Shown here piece after piece: positions 30,824 through 39,417 of a stretch of 39,417 bases of DNA. Made by a program: the position numbers and the translations under genes. This DNA is from Armatimonadota bacterium (GTDB taxonomy: Bacteria; Armatimonadota; Fimbriimonadia; Fimbriimonadales; Fimbriimonadaceae). Numbering within the stretch: the stretch's first letter is position 1; each line of letters begins with the position of its first letter. The stretch spans positions 1-39,417 of the forward strand of contig JAFDWQ010000011.1 in the NCBI GenBank assembly GCA_018268395.1, read 5' to 3'. Below the pieces are notes generated by a model. The model saw only the letters and a program-made list of their open reading frames with translations. It made no database searches and was not told the DNA's origin.

Positions 30824-32002
30824 ATGACCCCCGACAGGCTTCAGGACAGGTTCGGAGACTTTGGCGGCCGTTATGTCCCTGAGACCCTCGTACCGGCCCT
30901 GGACGAACTTGAATCGTGCTTCCTACAGGCCTGGGCCGCCCCGCTCTTCCGTGAAGAGTTCGAGAGCCTTTTGACGCACTACGTCGGGCGGCCGACCCCG
31001 TTGACGGAAGCCAAGCGGCTGTCACAGGAACTCGGGCTTCAGGTGAGCGTCAAACGCGAGGACCTGTGCCACACGGGTGCCCACAAGATCAATAACGCGC
31101 TCGGACAGTGTCTCCTGGCCAAGCGGATGGGGAAGAAGAGGATCATCGCCGAAACGGGGGCCGGTCAGCACGGAGTGGCGACCGCGACCGTATGTGCGAT
31201 GCTCGGGATCCCGTGCGAGGTCTATATGGGAGAGGAAGACTGTGCGCGGCAGGAACTGAACGTCTTCCGGATGAGGCTGCTCGGAGCGACGGTCGTACCC
31301 GTGAAGAGCGGGACGAGGACGCTCAAAGACGCGCTGAACGAAGCCATGCGCGATTGGGTGACGAACGTCCGGTCGACCCATTACGTCATTGGGACAGCTG
31401 CGGGACCGCACCCCTATCCGGCGATGGTCCGCGAGTTCCAGGCCGTCATCGGTCGCGAAGCGAGGCGCCAGTACACGAACCGTCATGGCCGATTGCCCGA
31501 CGTGGCGGTGGCGTGCGTCGGAGGAGGTTCGAACGCGATCGGCTTTTTCCACGCGTTCGTCGACGATCCGGTGCGACTGATCGGTGTCGAAGCGGGCGGG
31601 GAAGGGGTCGGAAGCGGCCGGCACGCGGCCCCGCTGACGGCGGGCTCTCCCGGCGTCCTCCATGGGTCGTACAGCTACATGATGCAGGACGAGGACGGGC
31701 AGGTGGTCGAGACGCATTCGGTCTCGGCCGGCCTCGACTATCCTGGCGTCGGTGCCGAACATTCCATGCTCAAAGACAGCGGCCGTGCCGAATACCTGGC
31801 GGCGACGGACGACGATGCCTTGTCCGCGTTCCAGTCCGTGGCCCGGCTGGAAGGGCTGATCCCAGCGTTCGAGACGGCCCATGCGTTCGCCGCACTTTGG
31901 ATGAAAGGGCTTTGGGAACCTGGCGCACGGGTGCTCGTGAACATGAGCGGTCGGGGCGACAAGGACATGGAACGGGCCGCCAAGCTTTTCGGCCTTGGAT
32001 AG
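30824..32002 (+). CDS. trpB: Tryptophan synthase beta chain
   Basis: This 392-residue PLP enzyme joins indole and serine to make tryptophan, normally in complex with TrpA. It shows [21 protein letters not shown] at the N-terminus, the PLP lysine in [14 protein letters not shown] (Lys88), the [20 protein letters not shown] loop, [12 protein letters not shown] for the phosphate and the closing [30 protein letters not shown] region. This is the TrpB1 type, which partners TrpA. trpA is not adjacent. The gene follows a -10 box directly, and is followed by a small hairpin and asd. Confidence 0.96.
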   Translation: MTPDRLQDRFGDFGGRYVPETLVPALDELESCFLQAWAAPLFREEFESLLTHYVGRPTPLTEAKRLSQELGLQVSVKREDLCHTGAHKINNALGQCLLAKRMGKKRIIAETGAGQHGVATATVCAMLGIPCEVYMGEEDCARQELNVFRMRLLGATVVPVKSGTRTLKDALNEAMRDWVTNVRSTHYVIGTAAGPHPYPAMVREFQAVIGREARRQYTNRHGRLPDVAVACVGGGSNAIGFFHAFVDDPVRLIGVEAGGEGVGSGRHAAPLTAGSPGVLHGSYSYMMQDEDGQVVETHSVSAGLDYPGVGAEHSMLKDSGRAEYLAATDDDALSAFQSVARLEGLIPAFETAHAFAALWMKGLWEPGARVLVNMSGRGDKDMERAAKLFGLG

Positions 32003-32018
32003 GGTCGGCCCCCCGACC
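32003..32018 (+). terminator. Small hairpin between trpB and asd
   Basis: GGTCGG and CCGACC with a CCCC loop begin immediately after the trpB TAG. With only six pairs and no T-run it would be a weak terminator. Confidence 0.35.
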
Positions 32019-32048
32019 GGGAGCGGATGGCGGGTATCCCCTCCAGCC

Positions 32049-33080
32049 ATGGCGGAAGGTCTGAACGTCGCTGTTCTTGGTGCGACCGGTGCGGTCGGAA
32101 TGGAGTTCCTCGACCTGTTCGTCAAACGGTCGTTCCCGATCAAGTCCTTGCGGCTTCTGGCGAGCGAGCGGTCGGCCGGTACGGTCGTGCCCTTCAAGGG
32201 ACAGCCTTTGACGGTCGAAGCCGTCGGCCCGGACAGCTTTCGCGACGTCGACGTGGCGTTCTTCTCAGCCGGCGCGTCCCGGTCGAAGGAATGGGCCCCC
32301 GCCGCCGTTCAGGCCGGTGCGACCGTCATCGACAATTCGAGCGCGTTCCGGATGGATCCGGCCGTCCCGCTCGTCGTGCCCGAGATCAATTTCGACGCGA
32401 TCGGCCCCGACGACAAGCTGATCGCCAACCCGAACTGCAGCGCGATCATCCTCTTAATGGCGGTCGCGCCGTTGCGCGCCTTGGGACGGATCGAACGGCT
32501 CATCGTGAGCACGTACCAAAGTGCGAGCGGTGGGGGAGCGGCGATGATGCAAGACTTGCTCGACCAGACGCGCGACTACCTCGAGGGTCGGCCCGTCGAG
32601 CCCAAAGTGACGCCCCACCCGTACGCGTTCAACCTCTTCAGCCACAACACGGCCGTCAATCCGGACGGGGCGAACGACGAAGAGGCGAAGGTCGTCGCGG
32701 AGTCGCGGAAGATCCTCTCCATGCCCGGTCTCAAGGTCAACGTCACGTGCATCCGGGTCCCCGTCCTTCGGGCCCACAGCGAGTCCGTCACCGTCGAATT
32801 CGCCGGAACGGCGCCCTCCGAGGACGCCGTCCGGATCGTCCTTGACGCGGCCGACGGCGTCCGGGTCGTCGACGACCGGACCGGGAACACGTTCCCGATG
32901 CCTGTCGACTCGAGCGGACAAGACGACGTCCTCGTCGGACGGATCCGCCAAGATCCGAGCCATCCGAACGGGCTGTGCCTGTTCGTCAGTGGCGACCAGC
33001 TCCTCAAAGGGGCCGCGCTCAACGCCGTTCAGATCGCCGAACGTCTCTTCGTCAAGAGCCGCACGCCTGCCGCCGTCTAG
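32049..33080 (+). CDS. asd: Aspartate-semialdehyde dehydrogenase
   Basis: This 343-residue enzyme reduces aspartyl phosphate to aspartate semialdehyde, the branch point for lysine, methionine and threonine. Family marks are the NADP loop VAVLGATGAVGMEF, LLASERSAGTVVPFKG, FFSAGASRSKEWAP, NSSAFRMDPAVPLVVPEIN, the active-site Cys in NPNCSAI, STYQSASGGGAAMMQDLLDQT and NVTCIRVPVLRAHSE. ATG 32049 is chosen; a longer frame from 31995 would overlap the hairpin. TATCCC, 8 nt upstream, may be its -10 box. Its stop overlaps that of the convergent DUF1501 gene in CTAG. Confidence 0.96.
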   Translation: MAEGLNVAVLGATGAVGMEFLDLFVKRSFPIKSLRLLASERSAGTVVPFKGQPLTVEAVGPDSFRDVDVAFFSAGASRSKEWAPAAVQAGATVIDNSSAFRMDPAVPLVVPEINFDAIGPDDKLIANPNCSAIILLMAVAPLRALGRIERLIVSTYQSASGGGAAMMQDLLDQTRDYLEGRPVEPKVTPHPYAFNLFSHNTAVNPDGANDEEAKVVAESRKILSMPGLKVNVTCIRVPVLRAHSESVTVEFAGTAPSEDAVRIVLDAADGVRVVDDRTGNTFPMPVDSSGQDDVLVGRIRQDPSHPNGLCLFVSGDQLLKGAALNAVQIAERLFVKSRTPAAV

Positions 33081-34354
33081 GCTCGGATCAGGCCCAGCCG
33101 GCCGTCCGAGCGGCCAGGGAACACTCGAGAAACGTCGGGACATCCCACGTGCCTCTCGAGGATCTCGGCCAATACGGTCCGATAGTCGGTCGTCACGGCC
33201 AAGTCGCCAGGGCCGACGAGCTGGTCCGGCGACAGCCCCGGCCACCGTCCGTAGACCTTGCCCCCTTGGACCGGCCCGCCGAACGCGAACATGAACCCGC
33301 CGTGTCCGTGGTCCGTTCCAAAGCCGCTGTTCTCTTCGAGGCGCCGGCCGAATTCGGTCTGGACGGTCAGGACGACGCGATCGCTCTTCGGTCCGAGGTC
33401 CTGGAAGAACGAGGCGATGCCGTCTGCCAGCTCCTTGAGGAGGTTCGCCTGCCAACCGGTCGCCGCCCCTTGGGCGACGTGGGTGTCCCAGCCGACCGAC
33501 TCCAGCGCGGCGACCTCGAGACCGAAACCTCCCTTGACCAGGTAGGCGACGTCCCGCAGCGCCGTCGCGATCCCGGTCGAGGGATAGGCGGCGCCGTGGC
33601 CGGGGCGATAGCGGCGGGGATCGCTCGACCGGAGCTTTTCGAGCGCTTCGAGCGTTTTGGCCCCGGCCGCGGCCATGGTGTCTTCACCTTCATGAAGGTT
33701 CCGGAGCAAAGAGCGGAACTTGGATTCCTCGGCGTCGGGGACGTCCAGACGATAGTCCGCGACCCCGCTGAACGTGACCGCACCGACGGCCCCGCGAAGT
33801 GACTCTGGGACCGTCGCTCCTACCGCGACGGCCCTCAATGGGCCGCCCCTACCTGGGTCTTGGTTGACGTGCCGGGCGATCCATCCGCTGGCCTCGCCCT
33901 TCTCGCTCGATCCGAGCCCCCGCTCCATCGCCGACATCGCTTCGAAGTGCGAACGGGTCTCGTCGCCTGATCCGCACGCGACGACCACGGCAAGCCGTCC
34001 CTCTTCGTAGAGGGGGAGGACGGGCTCCAAGGCCGGATGAAGCCCGAACAAACCGTCCAGGTCCAGCGCGCGGCCGTTCGGGGCGGATCCCTTGGGGCCG
34101 CCGAATCCGAGGGTCGGCCGGGCCCGGCGATAGGCGTCTTCGCCATAGGGCGCGACGATGTTCAAGGCATCGGCTCCGCCGCGCAGGAACACGGAGACCA
34201 GGACCGGGCCGTCCTCACGGTCCGGCCGGAACGCCGCCTGAGCGAAGGAGGCTCGGCTAAGGAACCCAAGACCCGCCGTCGCTGCGCCGACGAGCAAAGA
34301 CCGTCTGCCGATCCATTGTCCGAATTCGCGGCACGTGGCCGGATCCGCTTTCAT
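33077..34354 (-). CDS. DUF1501 family protein (Tat-exported)
   Basis: This 425-residue protein begins with a Tat signal: CREFGQWIGRRSLLVGAATAGLGFLSRASFAQA, with the twin arginine at about residues 17-18. The body matches DUF1501 (sulfatase-like fold): LVSVFLRGGADALNIVAPYGEDAYRRARPTLGF at the start, VVACGSGDETRSHFEAMSAMERG in the middle and GTDHGHGGFMFAFGGPVQGGKVYGRWPG near the end. DUF1501 and DUF1800 genes are adjacent in many Planctomycetes, Acidobacteria and relatives; their role is unknown. The gene starts 4 bp after DUF1800. Confidence 0.92.
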   Translation of the reverse strand: MKADPATCREFGQWIGRRSLLVGAATAGLGFLSRASFAQAAFRPDREDGPVLVSVFLRGGADALNIVAPYGEDAYRRARPTLGFGGPKGSAPNGRALDLDGLFGLHPALEPVLPLYEEGRLAVVVACGSGDETRSHFEAMSAMERGLGSSEKGEASGWIARHVNQDPGRGGPLRAVAVGATVPESLRGAVGAVTFSGVADYRLDVPDAEESKFRSLLRNLHEGEDTMAAAGAKTLEALEKLRSSDPRRYRPGHGAAYPSTGIATALRDVAYLVKGGFGLEVAALESVGWDTHVAQGAATGWQANLLKELADGIASFFQDLGPKSDRVVLTVQTEFGRRLEENSGFGTDHGHGGFMFAFGGPVQGGKVYGRWPGLSPDQLVGPGDLAVTTDYRTVLAEILERHVGCPDVSRVFPGRSDGRLGLIRA

Positions 34355-34358
34355 CGCG

Positions 34359-35777
34359 TCATCTCCATTGGAACTCCGGTGTCGAAAGGCAGGCTGCCAG
34401 GCACGTCTCCCGGTCGGGCGCCTGACCCAGTTTCGAGGCGATCGCTCGAGCCCGGTCTTCCGGGAGCCCGCCTCCGAAGACGGCGGACACGGTTTGGGAA
34501 GGCGTGTCCGGTAAGGACGGGACGGACGTCCCCTTGATGCGGCCATGGGCCAGGGCCGCTGCGAAGTTCCATCGGCCTAAGAGGCTCGTCGTCCATGCTT
34601 CCGCAGCGACCGGGAACCCGTCCGGCATCGGCCACTGGTGCAAAGGTTGTCCCATCTTTTCCAAATGCTCCTGAAGAGGGCCGTCACCGTCCGTTTCGGC
34701 CCCAAGGGCCCGGAGCGCACTGACGACCGTATCGAACGGCCGCTTGACGACGGGAGCGACCGAACCGGATTCGTACTCCCGGAAGAGGGCACGCATCGTC
34801 GCCTTGATGTCTCCCTCAGAGTCGGCGAACGTCCGTGCCACCCGTTCGACCGGAGCCACGTCGGTGATCGGGCCCAAGTAGGACCGGCAGAGCTTCTTGG
34901 CCAAGTGACGTGCGGTCGACGGATGTCGCACGGCGAGCCACACGACGGCCTCACCGTCCTCGACCCCGCCTCCGGCCGGGATCTTGGTGCCAAGCACCGT
35001 CTTCGACCCTGTGTCGTGGATCGTTGCATCGAACTGGAACGATCCGACTTGGGCGAAGATCCCGCGCTCTTCCGTCCAACCCGTGAAGCATCGTGCCGCT
35101 TCCATGACGTCGAGTTGCGAATAGCCCCCGTCGACCCCCAGGGTGTGGAGCTCGAAGAGCTCGCGGGCATAGTTCTCGTTCGGATGTCGGGCCGTGCTGG
35201 CCTGTTGGTCCAGGAACAGGAGCATCGCCGTCGACTTCGAGCTTGCAGAGACCATCTCTCCGAAACGCCCCAAGGCGTGTTTGCGCACGACGTCACGTTC
35301 GTCCGTCGGCTTTCGGAACCCGCCAAGCCCTTTTCGGGCATAAACGTTAAAGTGGTCGGACCAAAAGTGCACCAGCCGCTCCCGCACTTGGAAGGGCGAA
35401 TACGTGGCGCGCAAAACGGCCGACAACTGGATCTGTCGGAGGACGTCTTCGATCGGCCAATCCCTGAGGTCCCATGCGCTCAAGTTCTCGATTTCGAGAT
35501 AGGCCAACCGTGAAGCCAGGGCCGGGACTTCGCCTGTCGGCGCCTCGAGCTGTCTCTCGAACCAGGCCTCACGGCCGGCCTTCTTGATCTGGGTCAACTG
35601 CACCGCGTCGGGCCCGAACCCGAAACGGTCGAGGAAACGGACGTCAGGGTCTTTCGAGGACGTCGCGGTCAATGCCAGGCCCGGTCCGAGCTTGGGGCGG
35701 AACGGGTTGCACCCTGCTAGCGCAAGGACTCCCGCACCGCCGAGGGCCGCGAGGGCCTCCCGACGGTCGAGCTTCAC
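34359..35777 (-). CDS. DUF1800 family protein (Tat-type lipoprotein signal)
   Basis: This 472-residue protein starts at GTG (35777), coupled to the previous gene by a GTGA overlap. It begins MKLDRREALAALGGAGVLALAGC: twin-arginine start followed by a lipobox (LALAGC), so it is probably a lipoprotein exported folded by Tat. The DUF1800 body contains DRFGFGPDAVQLTQIKKAGREAWFERQLEAP, LVHFWSDHFNVY, NENYARELFELHTLGVDGGYSQLDVMEAARCFTGWT and VKRPFDTVVSALRALGA. The partner gene DUF1501 follows. Function unknown. Confidence 0.92.
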   Translation of the reverse strand: MKLDRREALAALGGAGVLALAGCNPFRPKLGPGLALTATSSKDPDVRFLDRFGFGPDAVQLTQIKKAGREAWFERQLEAPTGEVPALASRLAYLEIENLSAWDLRDWPIEDVLRQIQLSAVLRATYSPFQVRERLVHFWSDHFNVYARKGLGGFRKPTDERDVVRKHALGRFGEMVSASSKSTAMLLFLDQQASTARHPNENYARELFELHTLGVDGGYSQLDVMEAARCFTGWTEERGIFAQVGSFQFDATIHDTGSKTVLGTKIPAGGGVEDGEAVVWLAVRHPSTARHLAKKLCRSYLGPITDVAPVERVARTFADSEGDIKATMRALFREYESGSVAPVVKRPFDTVVSALRALGAETDGDGPLQEHLEKMGQPLHQWPMPDGFPVAAEAWTTSLLGRWNFAAALAHGRIKGTSVPSLPDTPSQTVSAVFGGGLPEDRARAIASKLGQAPDRETCLAACLSTPEFQWR

Positions 35778-36286
35778 GACGCCTCCGCACCGACGATCGG
35801 GACTGGGGCCCTGTCTTTTCGACCGGACCGGAGCCCGGCCCCGAGCGAGACCACGAGGATCAACGGGGCCAAGAGCGCCCAACCGACGACGGGCAACAGC
35901 GAGCTACCGACGACGAGCGCCGCTCCCACCGCGACCGCCCAAAGAGGCGCTTCGGACGAGTTCCGCGCGTCGATCCGGGACGCGACGAGCCTGGCCAAGC
36001 CTCCCGAACCGGCGCAGGCGACCAGAACGAACACGAGGTAGACGAGCACGCCCAACGTCCGCGTGACGGGGTTCGGGATTTGGAAGAGGACCGTCCCCAC
36101 CAGGAAGAACGCCCCGCCGAGGACGAGCCCGGTCAACGCGCACTTCCAGGGATGGGCTTCGACCTCCTTGGCCGCGCGGGCCGAGCGGGCAGGGAAGAGG
36201 AGCGAGGTCAGCACCATGGTGCAGAGCAGGGCGATCGCGGCGGTGAACACGGTCGCGACGGCGGCGAGGACGTTGCCGATCAACAT
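35774..36286 (-). CDS. Membrane protein, first gene of the DUF1800/DUF1501 operon
   Basis: This 170-residue protein has four or five hydrophobic segments: LIGNVLAAVATVFTAAIALLCTMVLTSLLFPA, CALTGLVLGGAFFLVGTVLF, TRTLGVLVYLVFVLVACAGSGGLA and LWAVAVGAALVVGSSLLPVVGWALLAPLILVVSLGAGLRSG. A good Shine-Dalgarno (GAAGGAGAC) precedes ATG 36286. I recognise no family. Because its stop overlaps the start of DUF1800, it may be the membrane partner of the exported pair; this is inference from operon position. Confidence 0.75.
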   Translation of the reverse strand: MLIGNVLAAVATVFTAAIALLCTMVLTSLLFPARSARAAKEVEAHPWKCALTGLVLGGAFFLVGTVLFQIPNPVTRTLGVLVYLVFVLVACAGSGGLARLVASRIDARNSSEAPLWAVAVGAALVVGSSLLPVVGWALLAPLILVVSLGAGLRSGRKDRAPVPIVGAEAS

Positions 36287-36400
36287 GAAAAGTCTCCTTC
36301 GACGTTTGACGGGGACTGTCCGGACTCCCCGCTTAGGCGGTGCGACGGAGACCGGCGCGACAGGTTGCACGGTCCTGGGCCGACGCCTCGAAGAACGGAC

Positions 36401-36428
36401 TTGAGTCCGGCGCCCAGCCCGGTATCCT
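36401..36428 (+). promoter_or_regulatory. Promoter of galE (leaderless)
   Basis: TTGAGT (36401-36406), a 16-bp spacer and TATCCT (36423-36428) end 6 nt before the GTG start at 36435, so +1 should be at the start codon. It is the fullest example of this arrangement in the window. Confidence 0.65.
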
Positions 36429-36434
36429 GCCTCC

Positions 36435-37415
36435 GTGATCTTGGTCGTCGGCGGCGCGGGCTTCATCGGCTCGCACATGTGCAAGGCGCTGGAGGCCGCC
36501 GGCGAGCCGTTCTTCGTCCTGGACAACCTGGAACGCGGCCATGAAGCCGCCCTGCGGGGCGCCCGGCTCGTCCGGTGCGACCTTCGCGACCGGGACGCGG
36601 TGGCCGAGGTTTTCCGTCAGAACGACATCGAAGCCGTGATCCATTTCGCGGCCTACATCGAGGTCGGCGAGAGCGTTTCCGAGCCTGCCAGGTTCTACGA
36701 GAACAACGTCGTCGGCACCTGGAACCTGTTGGAAGCGATGCGCTCGACGGGCGTCGGCCGCCTTGTCTTCAGTTCGACCGCCGCCGTCTACGGGGAACCG
36801 GACGAAGTCCCGATCCCGGAATCCCACCCGAAGAGACCGACCAACCCCTATGGGGAGACGAAGCTCGCGGTCGAGGGGATGTTGCGCTGGTACGAAGCGG
36901 CCCATGGGATCCGGTCCGTCGCTTTGCGGTACTTCAATGCGGCCGGATCCGACCCTGACGGCGAGATCGGTGAGGACCACCGTCCTGAAACGCACTTGAT
37001 CCCACGGATCCTGTTGAGCGTTTTGGGCCGTGCGGACTTCAAGGTGTTCGGAGACGACTACGACACGCCGGACGGGACGTGCGTGCGGGACTACGTACAC
37101 GTCTGCGACCTGTGCGCGGCCCACCTAGGTGCCTTGCGGTATTTGGGGGCGGGCGGTACGACGGCGGCCTTCAACCTTGGGAACGGCGTGGGGTTCAGCG
37201 TCCAGGAGGTCGTGGACGTCGTCGCTGAGGTCACGGGCCGACGGCTAGAGCCAGAAGTGGCGCCGAGGCGGTCGGGCGACCCGGCGAGGCTCGTCGCCTC
37301 AAGCGGAGCGGCACGGACGGCGCTCGGTTGGGCCCCGGAGCACGGACGGCTGGACGAGATCGTGGGGACGGCTTGGGGCTGGTTCCGGTCCCGGCCTTCG
37401 GGCTATGGCGACTGA
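36435..37415 (+). CDS. galE: UDP-glucose 4-epimerase
   Basis: This 326-residue extended short-chain dehydrogenase interconverts UDP-glucose and UDP-galactose with bound NAD. Marks are ILVVGGAGFIGSHMCKALEAAGEPFFVLDNLERG, VIHFAAYIEVGESVSEPARFYENNV, the active-site SSTAAVYG, NPYGETKLAVEGMLRWYEAAHGI (YxxxK), LRYFNAAGSDPDGEIGEDH and DGTCVRDYVHVCDLCAAH, as in GalE. The start GTG 36435 lies just after a -10 box. Near the rRNA gene it may simply be a local sugar-nucleotide gene; no other galactose gene is nearby. Confidence 0.95.
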   Translation: MILVVGGAGFIGSHMCKALEAAGEPFFVLDNLERGHEAALRGARLVRCDLRDRDAVAEVFRQNDIEAVIHFAAYIEVGESVSEPARFYENNVVGTWNLLEAMRSTGVGRLVFSSTAAVYGEPDEVPIPESHPKRPTNPYGETKLAVEGMLRWYEAAHGIRSVALRYFNAAGSDPDGEIGEDHRPETHLIPRILLSVLGRADFKVFGDDYDTPDGTCVRDYVHVCDLCAAHLGALRYLGAGGTTAAFNLGNGVGFSVQEVVDVVAEVTGRRLEPEVAPRRSGDPARLVASSGAARTALGWAPEHGRLDEIVGTAWGWFRSRPSGYGD

Positions 37416-37501
37416 AGCCTGCCGGGTCGAGGACGGCCAGGCCCCGGGAATGTACGGGGTGAGCCAAGGGTCCCGTTCTTCCGACAATCCCCTGGGGCCC
37501 G

Positions 37502-37530
37502 TTGACACGGCCCCGCCCCGGGGGTATAGT
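37502..37530 (+). promoter_or_regulatory. Strong promoter of the 23S rRNA gene
   Basis: A perfect TTGACA (37502-37507), a 17-bp spacer and TATAGT (37525-37530, 5 of 6 to TATAAT) lie about 120 bp before the 23S 5' end. This is the best consensus promoter in the window. The 237-bp gap 37416-37652 holds no 16S, tRNA or protein gene; the stretch from 37537 to 37652 is probably the leader of the precursor RNA. Confidence 0.85.
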
Positions 37531-37652
37531 CCTCCTTTGCCGACGGACCACTTGGCCCGAGGCGCGCCCAGAGCGGCGAGAGCGTTTTGACAACCGTATA
37601 GAGGGACGTGGAGCGCGCGTTAAAGGCACCGAGTGAAGAGCGCTAAAAGATA

Positions 37653-39417
<1,765 letters not shown>

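Noticed and set aside
32454-33455. A 333-residue minus-strand frame overlapping the 3' ends of asd and DUF1501.
   Set aside because: It covers two well-supported genes and has the composition of an antisense frame.
37587-37602. A second TTGACA followed by TATAGA just upstream of the 23S gene.
   Set aside because: The two boxes are only 4 bp apart, so they cannot form a promoter; the pair at 37502-37530 has the right spacing.

Overview
The window is a GC-rich bacterial chromosome segment of mostly housekeeping genes. Several features fit an Armatimonadota (Fimbriimonadia-like) genome: the type IV pilin-like proteins, a DUF1501/DUF1800 pair, yggS-sepF, a stand-alone NIL protein, and 23S rRNA running off the right edge. 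This lineage call is an inference from gene content; a search with the 23S sequence would settle it. No phage, plasmid or insertion-sequence genes are visible.

Layout. 1-1105: an unrecognised, AT-richer gene cut by the left edge, then a small probable lipoprotein. 1352-1769: a HicB/HicA-type toxin-antitoxin pair. 1782-2795: about 1 kb without genes, made of three families of short repeats. 2796-6081 (minus): sugar-type substrate-binding protein, ABC permease and MFS transporter, with no ATPase gene. 6148-7298: NIL-domain protein coupled to an AXE1-type esterase. 7295-9244 (minus): two small coupled proteins, and trpE with its own probable promoter. 9311-10389: yggS-sepF. 10464-12020 (minus): rqcH (NFACT). 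12045-12392: small membrane protein. 12396-17691 (minus): MoxR ATPase, DUF58, transglutaminase, holA operon. 17785-19942: ROK sugar kinase, then gcvT. 19939-23062 (minus): flagellin, and a secreted protein with 24-residue repeats. 23192-24079: rfbD-like reductase. 24093-24677 (minus): triple YHS/TRASH metal-site protein. 24847-25269: mscL. 25271-26044 (minus): M48 peptidase. 26214-30082: five-gene pilin/minor-pseudopilin cluster. 30122-33080: EI24-type membrane protein, trpB, asd. 33077-36286 (minus): membrane protein, DUF1800, DUF1501. 36435-37415: galE. 37653-39417: 5' part of 23S rRNA, with its own strong promoter and no 16S gene upstream.

How it works together. The clearest functional units are the MoxR/DUF58/transglutaminase operon (with the DNA polymerase delta subunit as last gene), the pilin cassette (one major-pilin-like gene, three minor-pilin-like genes of the V/W/X or I/J/K order, and a membrane-anchored exported protein), and the exported DUF1800/DUF1501 pair. 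Biosynthetic genes that often sit in operons (trpE, trpB, asd, gcvT, rfbD, galE) are scattered singly.

Two genome-wide habits stand out. Many genes have a -10 box ending 6-7 nt before the start codon, which implies leaderless mRNAs. Convergent genes repeatedly overlap by exactly 4 bp at their stop codons (CTAG or CTAA).
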